From Amoebophrya sp. A120 (lineage: Eukaryota > Sar > Dinophyceae > Syndiniales > Amoebophryaceae): a stretch of 61,048 bases of DNA. The notes under the pieces were generated by a model that had not been told where the DNA came from, made no database searches, and saw only the letters and a program-made list of their open reading frames with translations. Made by a program: the position numbers and the translations under genes. Of the stretch, positions 52,222-61,048 are shown one piece after another. The stretch covers positions 5,484,728-5,545,775 of the forward strand of contig CAJINV010000003.1 of assembly GCA_905178155.1 (NCBI GenBank), given 5' to 3'. The number at the start of each line of letters is the position of its first letter. Within the stretch, counting starts at the first letter, position 1.

Positions 52222-52330
52222 TATCAAATGTAAAAATGTCTGGGTCTGGAAGAATGCAACTTGTGATGCTGCATTTGGATTCCAAAAAAATCGAGCAAGA
52301 AAAAGTTTCGGGTCACACCATAAAATTAAT
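52222..52330. mobile_element. Left part of a family A element whose right end is not in the window
   Basis: It starts TATCAAATGTAAAAATGTCT after CCTTC. The family A sequence fades at about 52290-52330, and no matching right TIR is found up to the window end. The material to its right may be nested inside it, as in the 8.5-kb compound element. Confidence 0.6.
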
Positions 52331-52919
52331 TAAATAATTACAAAAAATGAAATTAAACGCAGCAATTCATTATTTACCACAGCACGCCCCCGATGGTACG
52401 GCGGGCCTTGTCGGCGCCTCCGGGCCGCAGCGCTTTGCCGGCCTGGCAAAACCAGGGGCCGGCGATTTCGCGCAAAATCCATGCGGCTGGTCAGACGCTT
52501 CCACGCCGCCCCAGGACCAGCAACAAGTCTGGGCGCCGGCCAGCGCCTTGCCGCTTCCGGGCGTCCTACGCGCGTAGGGAGCCCGGAAAAGCCCCGCGGC
52601 CTTCTTTTTTCGGGCGCCCTACGTACAGGCGGGCGGGGCCGGCGGACCAAAAAGTCGCGGCAACCTTCGCCCGGCGGTAGCTTAGCAGCTGTCCCCCGAG
52701 CCCGAGCCAACCGGCCAACCCGCTCTGTGATCTTCGTCACGGCGAACTTTTTCGCCAAAATCGCTGGGCGACAATTTCGTGGCCCGTCCCCACACCTGGC
52801 CAGACGCCTCCGCCCCAGCCATGAAGTCAGCCACAAATCCGGACGACGGGAACCCTGTCGCCGTTTCCGGGCGTTCTACGGGCGTAGGGGGCCCGGAAAC
52901 GCTCGGCGGCGTTCCGGGT
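52331..52919. other. GC-rich stretch with hairpin-forming repeats, no recognised gene
   Basis: Two related palindromic blocks (52541-52592 and 52858-52908) contain CCGGGCGT...GCCCGGAAA arms. Open frames here have no recognisable domain. Confidence 0.5.
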
Positions 52920-54610
52920 GTGATGGTGGTCACCTGGCCAATTCTACGGAACGGCCGCGAAACTGTCGACCCCGGTGATCACGCGCGGGCGCCTTTCGGT
53001 GATGGAGGTGATCACCTGGCCAAGTCTACGGAACGGCCGCGAAACTGCCGACCCCGGTGATCGTCGTCAGGCCACGCGCGGCCGCCTTTCGCGGATGGAG
53101 GTGGCCACCTCGCCAATTCTACGGAACGGCCGCGAAACTGTCGACCCCGGTGGTCTTCGTCAGCGGACGACGATCACGCGTGGCCGCCTTTCGCTGATGG
53201 AGGTGATCACCTGGCCAATTCTACGGAACGGCCGCGAAACTGTCGACCCCGGTGATCGTCGTCTGATGACGCGCGGCCGCCTTTCGCTGATGGGGGTGAT
53301 CACCTGGCCAATTCTACGGAACGGCCGCGAAACTGTCGACCCCGGTGATCGTCGGTCGTCAGATCACGCGCGGCCGCCTTTCGCTGATGGAGGCGATCAC
53401 TTGGCCACTTCTACGGAACGGCCGCGAAACTGTCGGCCGCGAGTGGCCTTCGGTAGCAGACGACGATCATCATGGTCGCCTTTCGCTGATGGGGGTCGGT
53501 GATCACCTGGCCAATTCTACGGAACGGCCGCGAAACTGTCGACCCCGGTGATCGTCGTCAGATCACGCGCGGTCGCCTTTCGCTGATGGGGGCGGGTGAT
53601 CACCTGGCCAATTCTACGGGACGGCCGTGAAACTGCCGACCCCGGTGATCGTCGTCGGCGGACGACGATCACGCGCGGTCGCCAGCCTTTCACTGATGGA
53701 GGTGATCACCTGGCCAATTCTACGGAACGGCCGCGAAACTGTCGACCCCGGTGATCGTCGTCAGATCACGCGCGGTCGCCTTTCGCTGATGGGGGCGGGT
53801 GATCACCTGGCCAATTCTACGGGACGGCCGTGAAACTGCCGACCCCGGTGATCGTCGTCGGCGGACGACGATCACGCGCGGTCGCCAGCCTTTCACTGAT
53901 GGAGGTCATCACCTGGCCAATTCTACGGAACGGCCGCGAAACTGTCGACCCCGGTGATCGTCGTCAGATCACGCGCGGCCGCCTTTCGCTGATGGAGGTG
54001 ATCACCTGGCCAATTCTACGGGACGGCCGCGAAACTGTCGACCCCGGTGATCGTCGTCAGATCACGCGCGGTCGCCTTTCGCTGATGGAGGTGATCACTT
54101 GGCCACTTCTACGAAACGGCCGCGAAACTGTCGGCCGCGAGTGATCGTCGTCAGCGGACGGCGATCACTTGCGGTCGCCTTTCGCTGATGGAGGTGATCA
54201 CCTGCCCAATTCTACGGAACGGCCGCGAAACTGTCGGCCGCGAGTGACGGACGACGATCACTCGCGGTCGCCTTCCGCTGATGGAGGTGATCACCTGGCC
54301 AATTTTACGGAACGGCCGCGAAACTGTCGGCCGCGAGTGGCGGACGGCGATCACTCGCGGTCGCCTTTCGCTGATGGAGGTGATCACTTGGCCACTTCTA
54401 CGGGACGGCCGCGAAACTGTCGGCCGCGCGTGATCGTCGTCGGCGGACGGCGATCACTCGCGGTCGCCTTTCGCTGATGGAGGTGATCACTTGGCCACTT
54501 CTACGGGACGGCCGCGAAACTGTCGGCCGCGCGTGATCGTCGTCAGCGGACGGCGATCACTCGCGGTCGCCTTTCGCTGATGGAGGTGATCACCTGGCCA
54601 ATTCTACGGA
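52920..54610. repeat. Minisatellite array, about 18 units of 86-106 bp
   Basis: Each unit contains TTCTACGGAACGGCCGCGAA and GGTGATCACC plus a variable GATCGTCGTC part. Copies of the TTCTACGG box start at about 52940, 53217, 53309, 53512, 53715 and so on, to 54600. Unit length varies between 86 and 106 bp. It is non-coding; open frames across it are repeat translations. 54611-54750 holds no recognised feature. Confidence 0.85.
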
Positions 54611-54750
54611 GCGCAGGATAAAAAGAAAGAACCACGCGGCCCATCATAATAATGACGAGCAACGCTCTATGCTAAATAACAACGCTTATTCTACCAAGTC
54701 AATAAGTCAGCTACTAGGTCCATCTAATTAATTAGTTAGTCTATGACTAC

Positions 54751-55029
54751 TGTTGACTAGAGCTTTAGCACGCCGCAGTTTATGCGTGTTCCAGCTCCTC
54801 CGCGTTGTTCCATCGATCTCGATCTCAAGCACAGTAACGATCATACGCTCCTGTTTAGCTTAGTCGTCTCGTCGTCTCGTCGTGATTCCGAAACGGAACG
54901 AATCAATCCATCTTGAAACACGTTGAAACGCAGATGTGAATCAGTGAGAAGTTCTGAATCATCTTCAATGAAACGATGCGAACTCGACCGCTCTTCGTAT
55001 GCTTATCGATGTGTTCAGAATTCCTAACA
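54751..55029 (+). repeat. 5' LTR
   Basis: 279 bp, starting TGTTGAC and ending CTAACA (TG...CA). The end is inferred, because the right LTR is cut before it. A TTGGTGCCGCC sequence at 55049 may belong to a primer-binding site, but the match is unproven. Confidence 0.8.
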
Positions 55030-55190
55030 TTCATTCTGACTCACACTTGGTGCCGCCGGTGAGACCGGTAATCGCGAGCCAGCACACAACTTCGCCATCC
55101 ACAAGTCCAAATTTTTCCGTCGGAACCCCATCGGTGTTTGCAAGAACCAAAAATCTTTGACTGGAATCAAGATTCTCGTATCCCGACGGT

Positions 55191-56354
55191 ATGCCGACGC
55201 TAGATCGAAAGATCATCTGCCCGGAGATAAAGAACTCCGAGGGCTGGACGATGTGGAAGCATAAAACCAAATCGATGATGAGCATGGTATTGGAATTGGA
55301 CGCACATTGGCAGGCAATTTTGAACGACAACACCCAGCAGACGAACTTTCAAAATGTTCAGCCTGTTTTGACAGCACAGCAAAAGCAAGATGTGTTTTCC
55401 CTCGAGTCCACATTTTTAAATGCATTGCAAGACGACGCAGCAAAATTGATCACGAACAGCCAGACAGTGGGTTTTGTAAAGTGCTACTTCCTTCTGTCAT
55501 CGCACTGGGATCAGAAAGCGTCTCCAATTGACAGCGACACCACTAACAACGAACTAATCACTGTCTGCTACGACATGGAGAAGGATGGAGATTTTTCTCT
55601 CTGGATCTACGCCGAGAAATGCAGCAAAATCATCCTTCTGCAAGACAGATACCCAGATGCTGCTGCGATCAGTCGTCAGATGTGGGATGTCCTCAAATTC
55701 CGACTTGGCCCGACTTGCATGAAAACAATCATGGCGGAAGTCAGAAACTTGAACAATCCAGCTGCGACTTGGGAGAAAGAAGGAATTGCGATGGTGGTCG
55801 ATTTCATTAAATCCGGCAGAATGAATATTGAAAAAGAACAACAGGCGACTTTGCATTTAGCACGATCTAACGTCGCCCCCGCAAACGCAAACCCCAATGC
55901 GTTTCTTGCTGGTGCATCATCATCATCGTCTTCTTCTTCCAACAAAAATTCCAACTTCATCGTCGCACCGGAAGGCGCGACCTTCGAACAGCAATTGATG
56001 CGTCAATCCATCAATAACCAAACCGCCTCAGTTATGATGAATAAGGGTCACAAAGGACAGGGAAAACACAACAACAAAAACTACAACTCCAATACCTATG
56101 CGAATCGAAATCAGCCCTATGGTAACAACGCGCAGAATCAAGGAGGCCTCTGGTGTACGTATTGCCAACGTCCAGGACATGATGTTCATTACTGCTATCG
56201 CAAGAAACGCCAGCAGGAGAAGAAGACTGCCCCACCACCCGCGAACAACTACGGCAACAACCACAAGAAGGGCGGTGGTGGTGGCAAGGGCGGTGGCAAA
56301 CACGGCGCGAAGAAAGGTGGCTACAAGAATCACCAGAAGGGTCGCAAGTGGTGA
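55191..56354 (+). CDS. gag: Copia Gag with zinc knuckle
   Basis: 387 residues, intact. The N-terminal part follows copia Gag (GWTMWKHKTKSMM). A CCHC knuckle WCTYCQRPGHDVHYC is at about 324-336, and a Lys/Gly-rich basic tail follows, as expected for RNA binding in the particle. It ends with TGA at 56352; the same frame then stays open into the protease region, so readthrough or a simple mutation could link Gag to Pol. Confidence 0.85.
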   Translation: MPTLDRKIICPEIKNSEGWTMWKHKTKSMMSMVLELDAHWQAILNDNTQQTNFQNVQPVLTAQQKQDVFSLESTFLNALQDDAAKLITNSQTVGFVKCYFLLSSHWDQKASPIDSDTTNNELITVCYDMEKDGDFSLWIYAEKCSKIILLQDRYPDAAAISRQMWDVLKFRLGPTCMKTIMAEVRNLNNPAATWEKEGIAMVVDFIKSGRMNIEKEQQATLHLARSNVAPANANPNAFLAGASSSSSSSSNKNSNFIVAPEGATFEQQLMRQSINNQTASVMMNKGHKGQGKHNNKNYNSNTYANRNQPYGNNAQNQGGLWCTYCQRPGHDVHYCYRKKRQQEKKTAPPPANNYGNNHKKGGGGGKGGGKHGAKKGGYKNHQKGRKW

Positions 56355-56945
56355 CACAAGGACCACGATTCTGCTGCTGATGTCGATGATAAATCGACGC
56401 TGTTTGGTTCAAAACACGACGCCACAATCGATGTTGAATTGGAATCAAATTTTGTGGATGTGTCAAAGAACACTGCTAAAGACGACTATGCATTTGATGA
56501 CGGCGAAAACTACTACTCGCGCTTCTACACAAATCACGATGTTACTACCGACAATCAAAAATCGTCATTGTGCAAGATCGATCAATCAATGCCGATTATA
56601 GAGCGCAAGATCAATAAATCCATTTTGGAAGAAGGTTCGGCAGAGGAAAGAAAACAGAGGACAAACAGGGATACCCTCGACAGTGGCACTACTCATTACG
56701 TGTCAAGTGTGCTTAGCGATTTTGTGTCCTTTCGCTCCAATCCTGTGAAAATCAATGGAGTTGGTGGCACTTTGCAAGCGAAAAATCCTCCAAGGATAGG
56801 AAGGCTGAAGACGAATCGACTTGGTTACTCAGTAGGTATTTTTCCCAGCGCTTTGCCCGTGCGCCGCCTTTTACCTACAACGAACCACCCTGAACGCAAT
56901 GGGTTGGTCAGTAAAGCTAGAACCAAAAGCAGTAGCCAAGTCTGA
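56355..56945 (+). pseudogene. pol: Copia pol part 1: protease region
   Basis: Same frame as gag. The aspartic protease motif TLDSGTTHYV is at about 56677-56706. The reading frame is lost near 56870-56900, after LPVRRLL, where the protein similarity passes to the next frame (TLNAMGWSVKLEP). Confidence 0.7.
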
Positions 56946-57921
56946 GATAGTTTCAAGATTCGCAGATGTCGCAGTGCCATTAGAAAATAACCCGCCTGAC
57001 TTACCATTTTTGCCTGATGGTGCGCTTTTCGGCACGGGTGTGGCTTTATACTGCAGAGAATTTGAAGAGGTTTTGTCTGAGGAAGACGCTTTCACCGCGT
57101 CGCGTTTCGGTTGCAATCTTTTCACACCTGACTGCTTATCCAACTGCTGCAAAAAGCGTCGCGTAGGACAGCTCGATGAGTCTGCTTCTGTTTTCACTGG
57201 AGATGCCTTGGCCGACTGCGTAGAGGATTTTGAGCATTTATGCTACTTGTCCAAGTTAGACAGACACCGAAGACGTGGCCACATCCATGTCCCAGGTGAA
57301 GATCTGTTTTGCCCTGAGTGCGCCCTCGCAAAGGGTGGCAGGTCAGGTGCTAGGAAAGAACGACCACAGAAGTACTCTGATCCAACACCGCTAAAGCAAC
57401 TTGATGCTGATTTTTGGGGTCCAGTCAAACCCGTCAGCTTGACAGGCAATTCATGGCTATTGATTTTCATTTGCCCTGCTGTTGCGCGTGTGCTTGAGTT
57501 CAAGTTGAAGCACAAAGATCAGGCCTACGCAGTCGTAGAACGGCTAATCAAGCAACTTCGCGCATCGGACAGCATCGACTTGACAGATAAGGTCGTATGG
57601 TTTGTCCGCAGTGACAACGGCCCCACGTTCAGAGCAAAGAAGTGGGAGGAAACGCTCCAAGCGCTCTCCGTTTTTCGGCAGCACTCAGTCCCATACGTGC
57701 CACAAAAGAATGGCGCGCGCGAACGCTTCATGGGTACACTGGGTCCCGGTTTGAGGGCTATTTTAGTTGGTGTCGATTTGAGACTTTGGGACTATGCCGC
57801 TTCTTATTTTGTATACACGTGGAATCGCTTACAGCGGAAATTCTACAAGCGCGCCCCTCAGTTCAATGGTCTCTCACCTTTGGAAGCTTGTCGAGCGACA
57901 GAGGAAGTCACTGCAAAATGA
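56899..57921 (+). pseudogene. pol: Copia pol part 2: integrase core
   Basis: 340 residues in frame +1 relative to gag. Zinc-binding HRRRGHIH...CPECALAKG, then the D,D,E core: DADFWGP, VRSDNGPTF and KNGARERFMGTL. The order and spacing are normal for copia integrases. The frame ends at 57921 in the post-integrase region. Confidence 0.85.
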
Positions 57922-58526
57922 CCGGAAAGTTTCTCGCACAGAACCCCAAGAGCCCGATGAGATATTGAAGACTTCGCATTTTGACTCCAGGATGCGTCGC
58001 TTCGGTTGCCTCGCTTATTTCCTGAAGCAGCCAGTAGAAGGGGTCAAGAAACTTGTAGAGAAGTACACAAAAGGAGTCTTTCTTGGGTATTGCGATCAGT
58101 CCTCGCGCTATCTCGTTGGAACTTATGTGAAGGATGATCGATACTCCAAGGCCGGCGCTTTGCGCTGGGCAGTTTACGAAACAAACGCCGTGAAGTTTCT
58201 TTGTCGAGTCAGTTTTGATCGACAATGTTGACTCTCTACGCCCAGGGTACCGCGGTGGCGTCGTAGTTTCAGACGACCAGCTCCTGCAGACTATCTGTGG
58301 CTCGAAGGACAATGCCCGGGTGGTTGGTTCTGATCGGGATTGTGCTCCTGTGCGCAAAAATCCGGGTGGTTCAGAGGTCTCAGGTTCTGGGGGGGTTGGC
58401 GGGTCCAACTCCCTGCCACTTTTAGAAGTCGGGAAAGCAGCTTCACAAGAACACGCTCACAGCGCATCCTCTGCCTCGTTCAAAGACATCAATCTTCAGT
58501 CAATCAAATCAGCATGCCAGTGGTGA
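57794..58526 (+). pseudogene. pol: Copia pol part 3: post-integrase region and linker
   Basis: HFDSRMRRFGCLAYF and KGVFLGYCDQSSRY (up to 58231) are the copia post-integrase motif. The linker then continues in the next frame (58215-58526), a low-conservation region where the exact shift point cannot be fixed. Confidence 0.6.
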
Positions 58527-58623
58527 CAATTCGCAAGTACAAAATCCGCAATCCGCACCTGAGTCCGTTTCATCACGCGCGCCCGCCCGTAACACGGTTG
58601 AACACCATGAGCCAGACCCTGAG

Positions 58624-59584
58624 GTGGTCTGTGGTCGCGAAAAGACCAAGCGCCCGCGCGGTAGGCCCAAAGGAGCTAAGGACAAGACGCAACGCACGCG
58701 CAGGACAAAGCAGCAATTGTCCGAAGCTCAGAACTCAGACGCGTTCTATGCCGACTTTGCAGAAGTGGCCAATGAATGTTATGTATGTGACAGCGTCGTA
58801 GACGATTTCGAAGAGGGTGAAGAGTTAGTCGAAGCATTTCCACAGTTCGCGAACGTTGCCGCGATGAACTCGCCAGATGCGCCGCACTGGTTAGAAGCCA
58901 AATCCCTCGAGAAGTGCAAGCTTGAGGCGTTTCAGACGTGGAGAATGCCTACTCCAGAAGAGTTCGAACGCGCTAAGACCACAGGCGTGGCCCCGATAGC
59001 ATTGGCACTTACCCGCAAGCGCTGCGGAAAGTTCAAATGCCGTGCTGTCGTATTAGGTAATCTCTACCAGCCCGGTGGTGAGTTAGAAGTTTACGCGCCC
59101 GCAATCAGCTTTGGAGCCTCGCGCTACCTGCTGATCGATGCCGCCGCGCATGGTGATGCCATAATCTTGTTTGACATTGACAACGCATTCGTACAGAGCT
59201 TGATCGATTCGGAAATTTTCATTCGTCTGCCAAAGGAATGGCGTGAGCAAAACGACGATGGTATTCGGAAGCTAGTTCGTGCCCTTTATGGGTTACCACA
59301 ATCCCCGAGACTGTGGGCAAAGCACTACGAAAAGAAGTTAGTCAGTCTCGGTTGGACACAGTCAACAGAAAAAGGGTTGTGGAGTGAGAAAGCTCTCCAA
59401 GGCCACGGGCAACAACTTCCAGAGTTATAAGAAGTTCAGTAAGTATATGAAGATGGGAGTTTATGTAGATGACAACACCGCAACAGGCCCGGACGCGCAA
59501 GAGCTTAGGCATGAAGTCAGTTTGATTTTGAAAGAGTTACCTGGCAAGATCATTGAGCCCGAAGGAACACCAGCCAAATGGTGA
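58624..59584 (+). pseudogene. pol: Copia pol part 4: reverse transcriptase
   Basis: KFKCRAVVLGNLYQPGGE, FDIDNAFVQSLIDSEIFIRL and LYGLPQSPRLWAKHYEK belong to the RT domain (to 59430). The catalytic GVYVDDNTATG lies in the next frame (59384-59584). Catalytic residues are present, but a frameshift near 59390-59430 separates them. Confidence 0.8.
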
Positions 59585-60587
59585 TCTTTTGTATGATCAG
59601 CTCGGTGCAGACGTCCACTACAACCCGAACAAGTACAAAGCACGCACTTGCATGCAGAGTTACATCCGAACAAAGCTAGCTCCGAAGTTTGGCATGGTTG
59701 GTTGCAAGAAAGTTGACAATCCATGTTTCACCGAGTCAGCTCTGTACGATACCGCCTCGCCCGAAGTGAAATTCCCGCTGCGGGAAGCTGTAGGTGCCCT
59801 GCAATGGTGTGTAACGATTTGCAGGCCCGACATCGCGCAGCCCGTTAACTGCCTCGCTAAGGTAGCAAGCAAGCCCTGGACCAAAGCAGTAGTCGCATGC
59901 GTAAAGAAAGTTTTGCGCTATGTCATTCACACCGAAGACGTAGGCATCGACTACTCACCCGAGAACGATCAAAAGTTCAAGCAGGTATACGGATCACTTC
60001 TGCAAAAGGGAGAAAAGTTGAAAGACTGGAATCTCTTCACCGACGCAAGTTTTGCGTCTTGTTTTGTAACTTTGAAAAGCACGCCTGGCGCTCTGCTGTA
60101 CTACAGAGTCGCCCCCATCGTGTGGAAGACCGCGCGCCAATCGGTCAGAACGCATTCCACATTCGAAGCAGAGTTTGTAGCTGGCTCTGATGGACTTATC
60201 ATGTCCGAGACTTGCACTTTCAAGGGTTTTCTAGAAGATCGCGATGCTAGCGAAGATCTTTGGATGGACAATCAGACCGCCATCACGGTCGCCAAGACGC
60301 CAGGCGATGCACAGCGCCCGCGTAGCCGCCACGTTGCCCTGCGCTACCACAAAGTTGCGGATGAATGCGAAAAGATTAAGTTCTGTCCCACTGAGCATAT
60401 GCAAGCTGACTGCCTCACAAAGAACAATGTGCCTCGTGAAGTTCGAGACCACGTCTTCCACCACAGTCCGCACATGACGAACAAGAGGAAAGCGAAAGTG
60501 TCTGAAGACCCTGAAGAGGTCGACGCTTGTTTCACTGTGGTAGGCGTGCCCGGTCTCTTCTTTTCACTTGAAGACCTTTGGGCTTAG
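59553..60587 (+). pseudogene. pol: Copia pol part 5: RT end and RNase H
   Basis: 344 residues, open. DIAQPVNCLAK is the RT end. RNase H residues are LFTDASFASC, STFEAEFVAGSDG and LWMDNQTAITVA, followed by RSRHVALRYHKVAD. It ends normally at 60587. Since nothing upstream is in one frame with it, a full Pol cannot be made without frameshifting. Confidence 0.85.
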
Positions 60588-60764
60588 AAAGGAACTCTTA
60601 TACGCCGGAGCCCCTTGCGCTTTTTCATGCCGTAGCCATCCTGATCGCTTTTACACGAAAAATTTGTGATCCACCATCCTGCTTTGCTTTTTCGCTGCAA
60701 GCTTCTGGTGGTGATTTTGTCGCACAGCTTTTACTTGCTGCGATTTTCGAAAAACGGCTTGCGC

Positions 60765-60777
60765 TTGGGGGGGGGAA
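60765..60777 (+). other. Polypurine tract
   Basis: A run GGGGGGGGGAA lies directly before the TG of the right LTR, the usual start site of plus-strand DNA synthesis. Between 60588 and this tract there is no gene. Confidence 0.75.
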
Positions 60778-61048
60778 TGTTGACTAGAGCTTTAGCACGC
60801 CGCAGTTTATGCGTGTTCCAGCTCCTCCGCGTTGCTCCATCGATCTCGATCTCAAGCACAGTAACGATCACACGCTCCTGTTTAGCTTAGTCGTCTCGCC
60901 GTCTCGTCGTGATTCCGAAACAGAACGAATCAATCCATCTTGAAACACGTTGAAACGCAGATGTGAATCAGTGAGAAGTTCTGAATCATCTTCAATGAAA
61001 CGATGCGAACTCGACCGCTCTTCGTATGCTTATCGATGTGTTCAGAAT
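60778..61048 (+). repeat. 3' LTR (cut by window end)
   Basis: 271 of about 279 bp. It differs from the 5' LTR at about four positions (for example GTTGTTCC/GTTGCTCC and GATCATAC/GATCACAC). Confidence 0.9.

Larger units (their letters stand above)
54751..61048 (+). mobile_element. Ty1/copia LTR retrotransposon
   Basis: It is bounded by LTRs beginning TGTTGACTAGAGCTTTAGC at 54751 and 60778. Internal order gag, protease, integrase, RT, RNase H is diagnostic of copia. The LTRs differ at about four of 270 comparable bases, so insertion is recent, yet pol is frameshifted several times. The right LTR is cut by the window end, so the target duplication cannot be checked. Confidence 0.9.

Noticed and set aside
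1-52221. Several separate surface-protein genes in a cluster
   Set aside because: Each open frame begins or ends inside a TIR element, not at start or stop codons. All 45 junctions join in frame, often within a single domain.
52975-54477. Several open frames with repeated GRETVDPGD-type peptides
   Set aside because: Translation of the minisatellite units. No start context or domain is present, and frames change with unit length.
52920-54610. CRISPR-like repeat-spacer array
   Set aside because: The host is eukaryotic, units are long with mutated repeats, and the intervening parts are related to each other and not unique spacers.
1-61048. tRNA, rRNA, spliced-leader or other RNA genes
   Set aside because: I saw no sequence that convincingly folds or matches these; nothing can be supported by eye.

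Overview
This is a microbial-eukaryote nuclear window. Nothing bacterial is present: the main gene is broken into many pieces, and there is a Ty1/copia retrotransposon and a Helitron-type helicase. The lineage cannot be fixed from sequence alone. Very frequent intron-like elements with terminal inverted repeats (TIRs), mostly without GT-AG ends, recall introner elements reported in dinoflagellate relatives such as Amoebophrya and the nonconventional introns of euglenids.

Main result (positions 1-52221, minus strand): the window is dominated by ONE enormous gene that runs off both sides. I find 46 coding segments which join in frame without a stop, about 27.4 kb of coding sequence (roughly 9,100 residues), with neither start nor stop codon in view. 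The protein looks secreted or surface-exposed. From the N-terminal side (right) to the C-terminal side (left) it has discoidin (F5/8 C)-like, kringle, PAN/apple-like and Cys-rich modules, then a long series of PKD-like (WGDG...GTYxVxIRG) plus DUF285/BspA-type repeat modules (WDVSxVTDMxxMF).

The segments are separated by 45 insertions, almost all bounded by TIRs beginning TAT and flanked by a target-site duplication (30 exact 5-bp, 9 with one mismatch, 6 shorter or unclear). They fall into at least ten families, A-J, which recur along the gene. Removing each element with one copy of the duplication restores the frame and the domain. Only two can be read as GT-AG introns and three more as GA-AG, so excision must follow a non-canonical RNA splicing route or occur at the DNA level. 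Two insertions are very large. One is a 3.1-kb family F element (2613-5742) carrying an OTU-type cysteine protease gene. The other is a family D element (15324-23804) that has been split by an ~8.1-kb Helitron-like insertion with a PIF1/Helitron helicase gene and repeat arrays. A recent ~1.5-kb internal tandem duplication supplies paralogous empty sites for three elements.

Right part (52222-61048): a further family A element opens at 52222 and its other end is not seen. It is followed by a GC-rich stretch, an ~18-copy minisatellite of 86-106 bp units (52920-54610), and a nearly complete copia retrotransposon (LTRs 54751-55029 and 60778-window end) with intact gag and a multiply frameshifted pol.
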